Both the position numbers and the translations under genes were made by a program. Shown one piece after another: positions 17,942 to 32,880 of a stretch of 64,000 bases of DNA. The stretch lies in assembly GCF_003574835.2 (NCBI RefSeq), contig NZ_CP063196.1, forward strand, positions 744,001-808,000, in the 5' to 3' direction. Position 1 is the first letter of the stretch; each line of letters starts with the position of its first letter. The stretch comes from Thermobifida halotolerans. Lineage in GTDB: Bacteria > Actinomycetota > Actinomycetes > Streptosporangiales > Streptosporangiaceae. The notes beneath the pieces were generated by a model. That model searched no databases. It was not told where the DNA came from and saw nothing but the letters and a program-made list of their open reading frames with translations.

Positions 17942-20698
17942 GTGGTGAACACACAGGCGACCCCCGAGCAGACCCGTCCCTCCGAGACCGGCGAGGGGGG
18001 TGGGCGCCCCCGGCTGCTGTTGGTGGACGGCCACTCCATGGCCTTCCGCGCGTTCTTCGCGCTTCCGGCGGAGAAGTTCGTCAACAGCGCGGGCCAGGCC
18101 ACCAACGCCGTCTACGGCTTCACCTCGATGCTGGTCAAACTGCTGCGCGACGAGCGGCCCACGCACATCGCGGTGGCCTGGGACCGTTCCGAGCCGACCT
18201 TCCGGCACGAGGAGTACGCCGAGTACAAGGCGGGCCGCTCGGAGACCCCGCCGGAGTTTCCGGGACAGGTGGGGCTGCTGCAGGAGCTGCTGGGGCTGCT
18301 GGGCGTCACCAGTCTCTCGGTCGCGGGCTACGAGGCCGACGACATCATCGCCACACTGGCCGCGCGGGGGCTCGCCGGAGGCATGGAGGTGCTCATCGCC
18401 TCGGGCGACCGCGACACCTTCCAGTTGGTCGGTGACTGCTGCACGGTGCTGTACCCGGGTAAGAGCCTGTCCGACCTGGTCCGCATGACGCCGGAGGCGG
18501 TGGAGGCCAAGTACGCGGTGCCGCCCGAGCGCTACCGCGACCTCGCCGCGCTGGTGGGTGAGAAGGCCGACAACCTGCCGGGCGTGCCGGGAGTGGGGCC
18601 CAAGACCGCCGCCAAGTGGCTGGCCAGGTACGGCTCCCTGGACGAACTGGTGGCCCGGGCCGACGAGGTCGGCGGCAAGGCCGGACAGAGCTTCCGCGAC
18701 CACCTCGACGACGTGCTGCGCAACCAGCGGCTCAACCGGCTCGACACCGACGTCGAGGTCGGCGTCGCGGTGGCCGAGATGACGCTGGACGGCTGGAACC
18801 GCGACGGCATCAACCTGCTGTTCGACAACCTGGAGTTCGCCTCGACGCTGCGCGAACGGCTGTTCGCGGTGCTGGGCGAGAGCGAACCCGAGGCCGCGGC
18901 GACCGCGTCGGACGAGGGCTTCGCCGTCGAACTGGTCGAGGTGGCTCCGGGGGCGCTCGCCGACTGGCTGGCCGCCGAGATCGCCGCGGGGGCGCGTACC
19001 GGACTGGCCGTCGAGGGGACGTGGGGGCGCGGCGGCGGCGACGTCACCCGGCTGGCCCTCGCGCTGCCCGCGGGGCGGGCCGTCTGCCTGGATCCGGCGC
19101 GGCTGGACCCCGCCGACGAGGCCGCGCTCGCCGACTGGCTGGCCGACCCCGCCTACCCCAAGGCCCTGCACGACGCCAAGGGGCCGATCCTGGCGCTGCG
19201 GGCGCGCGGCTGGGAGCTGGCCGGACTCGACTCCGACACGGCCATCGCCGGATACCTGGCGATGCCCGGCCGCCGCAACTTCGACCTGGCCGACCTGTGC
19301 ACCCGCTACCTCGGCCGCGAGCTGACCGAACGCGACACGGGCGGCGCCCAGCTCACCCTCGACCTCGGCGGTGGGGACGAGCAGGCGGCGGCCCGCCACG
19401 CGCTGGCCACGCGCGCCCTGGCCACGCTGGAGCTGGCGCTGGCCCTGGACGCCGACCTCGTCAAGCGCGGTGCCGCCGACCTGCTGCGTGATCTGGAGAT
19501 CCCCCTGGTGGGGGTGTTGGCCCGGATGGAGGAGGCGGGGATCGCCGCCGACCTGGGCTACCTGCGGGGCCTGGAGGCGGAGTTCGCCGCCGCGGTGCGC
19601 CAGGCGGTGGAGGAGGCGCACCGGGTGGTGGGCCGAGAGTTCAACCTGGGCTCGCCCAAGCAGTTGCAGCAGATCCTCTTCGAGGAGCTGGGGCTGCCCA
19701 AGACGAAGCGGATCAAGACCGGCTACACCACCGACGCCGACGCGCTGGCCTGGCTGGCGGCGCAGGCCGACAACGAGCTGCCGGTCATCCTGCTGCGCCA
19801 CCGCGACCAGACCAAGCTGCGCACCACCGTCGAGGGGCTGATCAAGACGGTCGCCGACGACGGGCGCATCCACACCACCTTCAACCAGACGGTGGCCGCC
19901 ACCGGACGGCTCAGCTCGGCCGATCCCAACCTGCAGAACATTCCGGTGCGCACCGACGCCGGTCGGCGTATCCGCCGTGCCTTCGTGGTGGGAGAGGGCT
20001 ACGAGCACCTGCTCACCGCCGACTACAGCCAGATCGAACTGCGGATCATGGCGCACCTGTCGGAGGACGAGGCGCTGATCGAGGCGTTCCAGACCGGCTA
20101 CGACTTCCACGCCCAGATCGCCGCGCGGGTCTTCGGGGTCCCCGTGGACCGGGTCGACGGCGAGGCGCGGGCCCGGATCAAGGCCATGAACTACGGCCTG
20201 GCCTACGGACTGAGCGACTACGGACTGTCGCAGCAGCTGGGTATCACGCCCAAGGAGGCGCGGGTGCTCATGGAGGACTACTTCTCCCACTTCGGCAGGG
20301 TCCGCGACTACCTGGAGGCCGTGGTGGCCCGGGCGCGCCGCGACGGCTACACCGCCACCATGCTGGGACGCCGCCGTTACCTGCCCGACCTCAACAGCGA
20401 CAACCGGCAGCGCCGTGAGATGGCCGAGCGCATGGCGCTCAACGCCCCGATCCAGGGGTCGGCCGCCGACATCATCAAACTCGCGATGCTGCGGGTGGCC
20501 CGGGCGCTGCGCGACGGCGGGTTCGCCTCGCGGATGCTGCTGCAGGTCCACGACGAACTGGTGCTGGAGGTCGCCCCCGGCGAGTTGGACGCGGCGCGCG
20601 CGCTGGTGGTCGAGCACATGTCCGGCGCCCAGGAGTTGCGGGTGCCGCTGGCCGTGTCGGTGGGGATCGGGTCCAACTGGCACGACGCCGCGCACTGA
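17942..20698 (+). CDS. polA: DNA polymerase I
   Basis: This protein of about 918 residues fills gaps and removes primers in repair and lagging-strand synthesis. The N-terminal 5' nuclease is intact (LLVDGHSMAFRAFFAL, VAWDRSEPTFRHEEY, ASGDRDTFQLV, LPGVPGVGPKTAAKWL). The middle 3'-5' exonuclease domain is degenerate: the usual acidic DxE motif is replaced by GLAVEGTWG, as in other actinobacterial Pol I. The polymerase has motif A DYSQIELRIMAHLS, motif B RARIKAMNYGLAYGLSDYG and motif C LLQVHDELVLEV. Start is GTG 17942 or 17945. Confidence 0.96.
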   Translation: MVNTQATPEQTRPSETGEGGGRPRLLLVDGHSMAFRAFFALPAEKFVNSAGQATNAVYGFTSMLVKLLRDERPTHIAVAWDRSEPTFRHEEYAEYKAGRSETPPEFPGQVGLLQELLGLLGVTSLSVAGYEADDIIATLAARGLAGGMEVLIASGDRDTFQLVGDCCTVLYPGKSLSDLVRMTPEAVEAKYAVPPERYRDLAALVGEKADNLPGVPGVGPKTAAKWLARYGSLDELVARADEVGGKAGQSFRDHLDDVLRNQRLNRLDTDVEVGVAVAEMTLDGWNRDGINLLFDNLEFASTLRERLFAVLGESEPEAAATASDEGFAVELVEVAPGALADWLAAEIAAGARTGLAVEGTWGRGGGDVTRLALALPAGRAVCLDPARLDPADEAALADWLADPAYPKALHDAKGPILALRARGWELAGLDSDTAIAGYLAMPGRRNFDLADLCTRYLGRELTERDTGGAQLTLDLGGGDEQAAARHALATRALATLELALALDADLVKRGAADLLRDLEIPLVGVLARMEEAGIAADLGYLRGLEAEFAAAVRQAVEEAHRVVGREFNLGSPKQLQQILFEELGLPKTKRIKTGYTTDADALAWLAAQADNELPVILLRHRDQTKLRTTVEGLIKTVADDGRIHTTFNQTVAATGRLSSADPNLQNIPVRTDAGRRIRRAFVVGEGYEHLLTADYSQIELRIMAHLSEDEALIEAFQTGYDFHAQIAARVFGVPVDRVDGEARARIKAMNYGLAYGLSDYGLSQQLGITPKEARVLMEDYFSHFGRVRDYLEAVVARARRDGYTATMLGRRRYLPDLNSDNRQRREMAERMALNAPIQGSAADIIKLAMLRVARALRDGGFASRMLLQVHDELVLEVAPGELDAARALVVEHMSGAQELRVPLAVSVGIGSNWHDAAH

Positions 20699-20750
20699 GC
20701 ACTCCGCCGGGACGGTGCGGCCGTCCCTCCCGCCGGTGAGGGGCGGCCGG

Positions 20751-20756
20751 TAGAAT
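20751..20756 (+). promoter_or_regulatory. -10 box TAGAAT upstream of arfB-like gene
   Basis: TAGAAT lies 16-36 nt before the candidate starts, leaving a short leader with GGAG ribosome sites. The -35 is unclear. Confidence 0.4.
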
Positions 20757-20771
20757 TTCCACGGAGCAGGT

Positions 20772-21218
20772 GTGTCGGCGGAGGGGGCAGTGATGCGGCG
20801 TTCGCGTTCGGCTCCCGGCGTGGAGCTGCGCGAGGACGAACTCGTGTGGCGTTTCTCCCGTTCCTCGGGGCCGGGCGGACAGCACGGCAACACCTCCGAC
20901 ACCCGGGTCTCGCTGTCGCTGGACGTCACCACCACCGCGGTCCTCACCGAGGCCGAACGGGAGCGCGCCCTGCGGCGGCTGGGGGCGCGGCTGGTCGACG
21001 GCGTGGTGACGGTGACGGCACAGGACTTCCGCTCCCAGAGGCGCAACCGGGAGGTGGCCAGGCGGCGGCTGGCCGCGCTGCTGAGCGAGGCGGCGGCGCC
21101 TCCGGCGCGGGGACGTCGGCCCACCCGGCCGGGGCGGGCGGCCAAGGAGCGCCGGCTGCGGGAGAAACGGCATCGCTCCGCTCTCAAGCGGACGCGTTCG
21201 GGACGCGACGACCACTAG
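20772..21218 (+). CDS. arfB: ArfB/YaeJ-type peptidyl-tRNA hydrolase (ribosome rescue)
   Basis: This 148-residue protein has the release-factor GGQ motif in SSGPGGQHGN (about residues 32-41) and a basic C-terminal tail of Arg and Lys, but no codon-recognition domain. Such proteins bind stalled ribosomes with an empty mRNA channel and release the nascent chain. The tail (RPGRAAKERRLREKRHRSALKR) should insert into the mRNA entry channel. Start may be GTG 20772 or ATG 20793; both have a nearby GGAG. It follows polA at 73 nt. Confidence 0.88.
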   Translation: MSAEGAVMRRSRSAPGVELREDELVWRFSRSSGPGGQHGNTSDTRVSLSLDVTTTAVLTEAERERALRRLGARLVDGVVTVTAQDFRSQRRNREVARRRLAALLSEAAAPPARGRRPTRPGRAAKERRLREKRHRSALKRTRSGRDDH

Positions 21219-21625
21219 ATTTCTTGACGGGAATTTTACCTTTCAGAAACCTTCAAAGACGAGGTCGCGCCTTGTAGCATCCGATGGGGACTCCGATCAA
21301 GATCATTGAGAGGCGAGTCCGCCTTCCCCTGCCCTCGAAACATGACGAAACAGGATTGATTCCGGCGCTCACCCCTGCTTCCGATTGACCAAGGGGCAGT
21401 CGTCTCATAGGCTGGTGTGAGCGTTGTGGATTCGCATGCACACACTCGATTCGGGGTTAGCCCGGGGTCGGGGACGACTCGACCGGTCAGCGCGCGGATC
21501 GTGAGGGCGGCCATGCAGTGGTGTGGTGGACCTCCCGTTCGGACGGTGTCGGTCGAATCCGAATCAATGTGTTCTCACAGCGTGTCCAAGCTTCTATCCA
21601 TGTCCGTACCGGAGTCCACCCACAC
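21219..21625 (+). other. Long leader region of rpsA
   Basis: This 407-bp gap is lower in G+C than its flanks. It holds the rpsA promoter at 21385-21413 and about 205 nt of untranslated leader. The leader contains several TGTG/CACA stretches that could fold, but I did not find one convincing long stem. No coding region is supported. Confidence 0.5.
21385..21413 (+). promoter_or_regulatory. Sigma-70-type promoter of rpsA
   Basis: TTGACC (21385-21390), a 17-nt spacer and TAGGCT (21408-21413) form one of the best housekeeping promoters in the window. Transcription would begin near 21420. Confidence 0.7.
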
Positions 21626-23095
21626 ATGACGAGCAGCACCGAGGCCACCTCGACACCGCAGGTAGCGGTCAACGACATCGGTTCCGAGGAAGCCTTCCTC
21701 GCCGCGATCGACGAGACCATCAAGTACTTCAACGACGGTGACATCGTCGAAGGCACCATCGTGAAGGTCGATCGAGACGAGGTCTTGCTCGACATCGGCT
21801 ACAAGACCGAGGGTGTGATCCCCTCACGCGAACTCTCGATCAAGCACGACGTCGACCCCAACGAGGTCGTCGCCGTCGGAGACCATGTCGAGGCCCTTGT
21901 CCTGCAGAAGGAGGACAAGGAAGGCCGCCTCATCCTGTCCAAGAAGCGCGCCCAGTACGAGCGCGCCTGGGGCACGATCGAAAAGATCAAGGAGGAGGAC
22001 GGCGTCGTCACCGGCACCGTCATCGAGGTCGTCAAGGGCGGTCTCATCCTCGACATCGGCCTGCGCGGCTTCCTGCCCGCCTCCCTCGTCGAGATGCGTC
22101 GCGTGCGTGACCTGCAGCCCTACGTGGGGCGCGAGCTCGAGGCCAAGATCATCGAGCTTGACAAGAACCGCAACAACGTCGTCCTGTCGCGCCGCGCCTG
22201 GCTGGAGCAGACCCAGTCCGAGGTCCGCCAGACCTTCCTCAACACCCTGCAGAAGGGCCAGATCCGCAAGGGCGTCGTCTCCTCGATCGTCAACTTCGGA
22301 GCGTTCGTCGACCTCGGCGGCGTCGACGGTCTGGTGCACGTGTCCGAGCTGTCCTGGAAGCACATCGACCACCCGAGCGAGGTCGTCGAGGTCGGCCAGG
22401 AGGTCACGGTCGAGGTCCTCGACGTCGACATGGAGCGCGAGCGCGTCTCCCTGTCGCTGAAGGCCACCCAGGAAGACCCGTGGCAGCAGTTCGCCCGCAC
22501 CCACCAGATCGGGCAGGTCGTCCCGGGCAAGGTCACCAAGCTGGTGCCGTTCGGCGCGTTCGTCCGCGTCGAGGAGGGCATCGAGGGTCTGGTGCACATC
22601 TCCGAGCTGGCCGAGCGCCACGTGGAGATCCCCGAGCAGGTCGTCCAGGTCGGCACCGAGATCTTCGTCAAGATCATCGACATCGACCTCGACCGGCGCC
22701 GCATCAGCCTGTCGCTGAAGCAGGCCAACGAGAGCGTCTCGCCGGACCAGACCGAGTTCGACCCGACTCTGTACGGCATGGCCGCCGAGTACGACGAGCA
22801 GGGCAACTACAAGTACCCCGAGGGCTTCGACCCCGAGACCGGCGAGTGGATGGAGGGCTACGAGGCCCAGCGCGACGAGTGGGAGCGCCAGTACGCCATG
22901 GCGCAGGCCCGCTTCGAGGCGCACCGCAAGCAGGTCCAGGAGGCCCAGGCCGCCGAGGCCGAGGCCGCGCAGGCCCCGTACCAGCCCGAGCCGGAGGAGA
23001 CCGGCGCCGCACAGTCCAACAACAGCGGCGCCCTCGCCTCCGACGAGGCCCTGGCCGCGCTGCGTGAGAAGCTCGCGGGCGGCGGCGAAGGCTGA
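21626..23095 (+). CDS. rpsA: 30S ribosomal protein S1
   Basis: This 489-residue protein has four S1 RNA-binding repeats (about residues 35-105, 123-188, 209-277, 294-363), each with the pattern [16 protein letters not shown]..GLVHxSEL. S1 unwinds and docks mRNA on the 30S subunit. The last ~120 residues are acidic and Gln/Ala-rich and lack S1 repeats. Four repeats rather than six is normal for actinobacteria. ATG 21626 gives the standard N-terminus [24 protein letters not shown] lies 11 nt upstream. Confidence 0.96.
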   Translation: MTSSTEATSTPQVAVNDIGSEEAFLAAIDETIKYFNDGDIVEGTIVKVDRDEVLLDIGYKTEGVIPSRELSIKHDVDPNEVVAVGDHVEALVLQKEDKEGRLILSKKRAQYERAWGTIEKIKEEDGVVTGTVIEVVKGGLILDIGLRGFLPASLVEMRRVRDLQPYVGRELEAKIIELDKNRNNVVLSRRAWLEQTQSEVRQTFLNTLQKGQIRKGVVSSIVNFGAFVDLGGVDGLVHVSELSWKHIDHPSEVVEVGQEVTVEVLDVDMERERVSLSLKATQEDPWQQFARTHQIGQVVPGKVTKLVPFGAFVRVEEGIEGLVHISELAERHVEIPEQVVQVGTEIFVKIIDIDLDRRRISLSLKQANESVSPDQTEFDPTLYGMAAEYDEQGNYKYPEGFDPETGEWMEGYEAQRDEWERQYAMAQARFEAHRKQVQEAQAAEAEAAQAPYQPEPEETGAAQSNNSGALASDEALAALREKLAGGGEG

Positions 23096-23116
23096 TCCGC
23101 GTCCCGAGTACTCAGG

Positions 23117-23142
23117 GGGGCCGTCCCGGAAGGGGCGGCCCC
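23117..23142 (+). terminator. Terminator of rpsA
   Basis: GGGGCCGTCCC and GGGGCGGCCCC form an 11-bp stem (one G-T pair) with a GGAA loop, 21 nt after the stop. Confidence 0.7.
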
Positions 23143-23168
23143 TCCGCGTTGTCCGCATCCGCCTCTCG

Positions 23169-23174
23169 TAGGAT
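23169..23174 (+). promoter_or_regulatory. -10 box TAGGAT of coaE, probable leaderless start
   Basis: TAGGAT is followed by 7 nt and ATG 23182. There is no ribosome site. The arrangement is identical to polA. Confidence 0.5.
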
Positions 23175-23181
23175 CGGCGGC

Positions 23182-23781
23182 ATGCTGAAAGTGGGACTGA
23201 CCGGCGGAATCGGATCGGGCAAGAGTTCGGTGGCGCGCCGTCTGGCCGAGCGCGGTGCGCTGGTCATCGACGCCGACGCCATCGCACGCGAGGTCGTGGA
23301 GCCGGGAACCCCCGCACTCGCCGAGATCGTCGCCGAGTTCGGCGAACAGGTGCTCACCCCCGACGGCGCTCTGGACCGGCCTCGGCTCGGTGAGACCGTG
23401 TTCGCCGACGAGGCCAAACTGGCCAGGTTGAACGCGATCGTGCATCCCCGGGTGGGCGAGCGCACCCGGGAGCTGACGGAGCGGGCGGGCGAGGGCACGA
23501 TCGTCGTCTACGACGTGCCGCTGCTGGTCGAGAACGGCCTCGCCGACCTCTACGACGTGGTGGTCGTGGTGGACACCCCGGTCGAGACCCAGGTGGAGCG
23601 GGTGGTGGCCAACCGGGGAATGCCCGAGGAACAGGTCCGCGCCCGTATCAGGGCCCAGGCCGACAGGGAGGAGCGCCGCTCGGTCGCCGACATCGTCGTC
23701 GACAACTCCGGCTCCGAGCAGGACCTGGACGCCCGCGTCGCCGAGGTGTGGGCGGAACTGCAGCGCCGCGCCGCGAAGTAG
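23182..23781 (+). CDS. coaE: Dephospho-CoA kinase
   Basis: This 199-residue enzyme phosphorylates dephospho-CoA at the 3'-hydroxyl, the last step of coenzyme A synthesis. The P-loop [12 protein letters not shown] is at residues 5-16; [15 protein letters not shown] and the lid/core motif [13 protein letters not shown] are also present. ATG 23182 is chosen because it sits directly ahead of the P-loop and 7 nt after a -10 box. Many actinobacterial CoaE proteins have a C-terminal extension; this one is the short form. Confidence 0.94.
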   Translation: MLKVGLTGGIGSGKSSVARRLAERGALVIDADAIAREVVEPGTPALAEIVAEFGEQVLTPDGALDRPRLGETVFADEAKLARLNAIVHPRVGERTRELTERAGEGTIVVYDVPLLVENGLADLYDVVVVVDTPVETQVERVVANRGMPEEQVRARIRAQADREERRSVADIVVDNSGSEQDLDARVAEVWAELQRRAAK

Positions 23782-24215
23782 CCGCCCGAACGGCGGAGGG
23801 GGCGGTCGGCCGTTCCGCCGTGCGGCCCGTGGCGGACCGGCCGGGTGCGGGCCGGGACGTGGAGAGCCGCTGCGGGCGGCGGGCTGTCCGAAAGACCCGC
23901 GAGGTTTCTCCGGCGGCGACCGTACCGGATGTGGCCGCCCGGCACGGGGAGCCGCAGCGGGGGACCGGGACCCCGCGGCGGGACTCCGCCCCCCGGCTGT
24001 CCGGCTTCCCCCTGCCGGAGCGGCGCGAGCGCCGCGTGGTCGGGCCGGGCTCCCTGGGCGGGCAGCGCCTGGAGCAGGCGCCAGCGGAGGGTTTCCGGCG
24101 GCACCCGGGGAAGAGCGCCGACCTGGTCGGCACCTCGGGTGACGTTCGGGCCGGGCGGCCGGCTTCGGGCGAGGGAACCGGTGTTCGAGCGGCCCCGGTT
24201 GTCACCGGCGCCGCC
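23782..24215. other. Gene-free GC-rich intergenic region between coaE and uvrB
   Basis: Open frames cross this 430-bp stretch on both strands only because stops are rare at this G+C. None has a ribosome site or a recognisable fold. An imperfect hairpin (GAACGGC...GCCGTTC, about 23788-23816) follows coaE. I see nothing else. Confidence 0.45.
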
Positions 24216-24221
24216 TAGAGT
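24216..24221 (+). promoter_or_regulatory. -10 box TAGAGT of uvrB
   Basis: TAGAGT lies 42 nt before the uvrB ATG, at the edge of the gene-free region. No SOS (LexA/Cheo) box could be recognised with confidence. Confidence 0.35.
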
Positions 24222-24263
24222 GGGCAGGGTCGGGGGAAGGTTTTCGACACACCAGGGGGACAC

Positions 24264-26372
<2,109 letters not shown>

Positions 26373-26474
26373 CCCGGACGTCCGCCGTTTCTCGAACTTT
26401 TCCGCCGTCGGCGCGGTCTCATCTGTGAGCAGCGGCAGGTATGCCGACGGAGCAGAAGACGAGAAGGAGGCGGG

Positions 26475-26966
26475 ATGCGGAGCCGGATTCCGGTCACGGT
26501 CGGTGCGGTGGTGCTTGTCGCCGCCGTGGGAGCGGGCTGCGCGGGCGGTATCGACCTGCGCGACGAGAACGGTGCGGGGATCTCGATCGACGGCGACGGC
26601 GACATCTCGGTGGGTGACGGCGACACCGAGCTCGAGATCTCCGGTGACGGCACCCCCGGCTCGGCCGACGGCGGCGCCATCGTCACCGACGAGTTGATCA
26701 ACGTCGCCACGGACGGGGGAACGGTCGTCCAGGACTGCGGTGACCGCAGCGTGAACGTGGTGGCCAACGGTGCCACGGTCACCCTCAACGGGTCCTGTGC
26801 CCTGGTCACCATCGCGGGGAGCGGCAACCAGGTGAGTCTGGGATCGGCCACCGAGGTGAGCGTGATGGGGTCCGACAACACCGTCCACTACGCCTCCGGC
26901 GACCCCGTCGTCACCGATCTGGGCAGCGGCAACACCGTCGAGGCGGGAGGCACCGCCACCCCGTGA
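26475..26966 (+). CDS. DUF3060 lipoprotein
   Basis: This 163-residue secreted protein has a signal peptide with lipobox VGAGC (Cys 22). The C-terminal half is the DUF3060 beta-rich repeat: VNVVANGATVTLNGSC, VTIAGSGNQVSLG, VSVMGSDNTVHYASG, with a pair of cysteines (DCG...GSC). Between lie Asp/Gly repeats (GDGDISVGDGDTELEISGDG) that might bind calcium, although this is only an inference. AAGGAGG precedes the start. The domain resembles a short beta-helix; function is unknown. Confidence 0.85.
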   Translation: MRSRIPVTVGAVVLVAAVGAGCAGGIDLRDENGAGISIDGDGDISVGDGDTELEISGDGTPGSADGGAIVTDELINVATDGGTVVQDCGDRSVNVVANGATVTLNGSCALVTIAGSGNQVSLGSATEVSVMGSDNTVHYASGDPVVTDLGSGNTVEAGGTATP

Positions 26967-27259
26967 CCGAAACCCTCTCCTCCGGTTGCCGGGCGGCCGG
27001 TTTCTGGGGATTCTTTGGGTTTGGTTACGGTTGAGGGGGGTTTGCCGCAGAATAGGTGGACCTCGAGGGATTGCCTGACGACAATTTCAAAACAAAGGTG
27101 GAAACTTCTAGCGTTTTGCCTGCGTCCTGCGGCTTGAGGCGATACCGTACGCTTCGGTAGTCGATATGCGACTTTAGGTGATCGACAAGGGTTCTAGCGG
27201 CGGGGCGCTAGCGACCCCCGGTGCGTACGTGCGAGCGTGCCACCGCCAGGGAGGGATGA

Positions 27260-30739
<3,480 letters not shown>

Positions 30740-30791
30740 TCTTGACGACAGTGGGCATCCTCCTGCGGTTGTGACCCCGCTGTCGTCAAGA
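30740..30791 (+). promoter_or_regulatory. Long inverted repeat between the Nudix gene and xerD
   Basis: TCTTGACGACAG (30740-30751) and its exact complement CTGTCGTCAAGA (30780-30791) are separated by 28 nt; at RNA level the stem extends to 16 pairs through one G-U. It begins at the Nudix stop and ends 27 nt before the xerD ATG. It has no T-run. Possible roles are operator, attenuator, processing site or terminator. Confidence 0.6.
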
Positions 30792-30818
30792 CCAACGGTG
30801 TGGAGGGAGGCTCGGAGG

Positions 30819-31784
30819 ATGCCGGAACGGGGGCCCCGACTGAGCTCGGCGGTGCGCGGATACCTCGACCACCTGACGGTGGAGCGCGGCCTGGCCGCCA
30901 ACACCCTCCTGTCCTACCGGCGGGACCTGCACCGTTACCTGGAGTTCCTGGCCGCGCGCGGCATCGACGACCTCGGCGAGGTGCGTTCCGAGGACATCAC
31001 CTCCTTCGTCCGCAACCTCCGCGAGGGCGACCCCGACCACCGGCCGTTGGGCGCCAACTCCGCGGGACGGGCCGTCGTCGCCGTGCGCGGCCTGCACCGG
31101 TTCGCGCTGCGCGAGGGGATGACCGCGCACGACCCCGCCCACCAGGTGCGGCCCCCCACCCCGCCCCGGCGGCTGCCCAAGGCCATCACCCTGGAGCAGG
31201 TCGAGGCGCTGCTCGCCGCCACCGGCGGCGAGGACGGCCCCCGGGCGCTGCGCGACCGGGCCCTGTTGGAACTGCTGTACGGGACGGGGGCGCGCATCTC
31301 CGAGGCGGTCGGCCTGGACGTGGACGACGTCACCCGGCTGCGTCCCGCCTCCCAGCCCGGCACCGAGATCGGTGTGGTGCGCTTCCGGGGCAAGGGCGGC
31401 AAGGAACGCGTGGTGCCCGTCGGACGGTACGCGCGCACCGCCCTGGACGCCTACCTGGTGCGCGCCCGCCCCGGACTCGCCGCCGCGGGAAGGGGCACGC
31501 CCGCGCTGTTCCTCAACGCGCGCGGCGGCAGGCTCACCCGCCAGGGCGCCTGGGCGGTGCTGCGCGCGGCGGCCGAACGGGCCGGACTCAGCGACGTGTC
31601 CCCCCACACCCTGCGGCACTCCTTCGCCACCCACCTGATCGACGGCGGCGCGGACGTGCGCGTCGTCCAGGAACTCCTGGGACACGCCTCCGTCACCACC
31701 ACGCAGGTCTACACCCTGGTCACGGTGGACCGGCTACGGGAGGTGTACGCTGCGGCACACCCCCGGGCGCGAGTGTCGCGTTGA
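30819..31784 (+). CDS. xerD: Tyrosine recombinase XerD
   Basis: This 321-residue recombinase resolves chromosome dimers at dif with XerC. The N-terminal SAM-like core-binding domain (about 8-100) is followed by the catalytic domain with Arg in [10 protein letters not shown], Lys in [12 protein letters not shown], His-x-x-Arg in [14 protein letters not shown], His in [14 protein letters not shown] and the Tyr nucleophile in the same segment. The ATG follows GGAGGATG closely; the better-spaced GGAGGG is 11 nt upstream. It sits upstream of parA and scpAB, a chromosome-maintenance neighbourhood common in actinobacteria. Confidence 0.93.
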   Translation: MPERGPRLSSAVRGYLDHLTVERGLAANTLLSYRRDLHRYLEFLAARGIDDLGEVRSEDITSFVRNLREGDPDHRPLGANSAGRAVVAVRGLHRFALREGMTAHDPAHQVRPPTPPRRLPKAITLEQVEALLAATGGEDGPRALRDRALLELLYGTGARISEAVGLDVDDVTRLRPASQPGTEIGVVRFRGKGGKERVVPVGRYARTALDAYLVRARPGLAAAGRGTPALFLNARGGRLTRQGAWAVLRAAAERAGLSDVSPHTLRHSFATHLIDGGADVRVVQELLGHASVTTTQVYTLVTVDRLREVYAAAHPRARVSR

Positions 31785-31920
31785 TTCACCGCACCTGACG
31801 TTCTAGAGTCGCCGCACGACGGTGCACCACTGTCGACAAATTGAGTTTTTCCAACGGCCTGTCAACCGGTTCGGCAGAATCCGGTGTGATCAAGACCGGT
31901 CCGTAGGGAGGTCCTGGGTT

Positions 31921-32880
31921 GTGAGCTGGTCCGGAAACGACGACGTGGGCGCACAGGCGCCCACCGATGCTGCGGCGGCCGAGCCGGCGAACAGCCCCTG
32001 GGGGGAAACACACAGCACGGGGGCGGCGCTGAGCAGTATGAACAGACCGAAGCCGGAGTTTCCGGAACCGGTACCGATCGACCACCACGGACCCGCGCGG
32101 GTCGTGGCGCTGTGCAACCAGAAGGGCGGGGTCGGCAAGACGACCACCACCATCAACCTGGGCGCGGCGCTCGCCGAGTACGGGCGCCGGGTCCTGCTCG
32201 TGGACTTCGACCCCCAGGGCGCGCTCTCGGTGGGGCTGGGCCGACGCGACCCCCGCGAGCTGGACCTGACCGTCTACAACCTGCTCATGCAGCGCGACGT
32301 CACCATCGACAAGGTGCTGCTCAGAACCGAGGTCGACGGACTGGACCTGGTCCCCAGCAACATCGACCTGTCGGCCGCCGAGGTGCAGATGGTGGGCGAG
32401 GTCGCCCGGGAGCAGATGCTCGGCCGCGCGCTGGCCCCGGTCATGGACGACTACGACGTGGTGCTCATCGACTGCCAGCCGTCGCTGGGCCTGCTCACCG
32501 TCAACGCGCTGACCGCCGCGCACGGGGTCATCGTGCCCCTGGAGTGCGAGTTCTTCGCGCTGCGCGGTGTCGCCCTGCTCATGGACACCATCCAGAAGGT
32601 CCAGGAGCGCCTCAACGACCGCCTGGTCATCGACGGGTTCCTGGGCACCATGTACGACCCGCGGACCCTGCACGCGCGCGAGGTGCTGTCCACCATCATC
32701 GACGGCTTCGGCGACAAGGTGTTCCACACCGTCATCAACCGGACCGTCCGGTTCCCCGACGCCACCGTCGCCGGTGAGCCGATCACCCGGTTCGACTCCT
32801 CGTCGGCGGGCGCCCGCGCCTACCGGGAACTGGCCAAGGAGGTGCTCGCCCGGTGGCCTCTCGGCGTTCGCGACGCGTGA
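31921..32880 (+). CDS. ParA/Soj family ATPase
   Basis: This 319-residue protein has a deviant Walker A motif QKGGVGKTTTTINLG (about residues 68-82) and Walker B VVLIDCQPSLGL, with the switch segment VDFDPQGALSVGLG. ParA-type proteins position DNA or large complexes along the nucleoid. It is the chromosomal copy found next to scpA in many actinobacteria, not the oriC parA. GTG 31921 is preferred (TAGGGAGG at 9 nt); the 40-residue N-terminal extension is low-complexity. It overlaps the next gene by 28 nt. Confidence 0.88.
   Translation: MSWSGNDDVGAQAPTDAAAAEPANSPWGETHSTGAALSSMNRPKPEFPEPVPIDHHGPARVVALCNQKGGVGKTTTTINLGAALAEYGRRVLLVDFDPQGALSVGLGRRDPRELDLTVYNLLMQRDVTIDKVLLRTEVDGLDLVPSNIDLSAAEVQMVGEVAREQMLGRALAPVMDDYDVVLIDCQPSLGLLTVNALTAAHGVIVPLECEFFALRGVALLMDTIQKVQERLNDRLVIDGFLGTMYDPRTLHAREVLSTIIDGFGDKVFHTVINRTVRFPDATVAGEPITRFDSSSAGARAYRELAKEVLARWPLGVRDA

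Noticed and set aside
17429-21187. A 1,252-codon open frame on the minus strand opposite polA
   Set aside because: It is the shadow of polA and arfB; only its last 141 codons (thioesterase) are real. Composition is Gly/Val/Gln-rich without any fold, as expected for antisense of GC-rich genes.
23782-24215. A gene between coaE and uvrB
   Set aside because: Frames of about 150 codons exist on both strands but lack ribosome sites, hydrophobic structure or any recognised motif.
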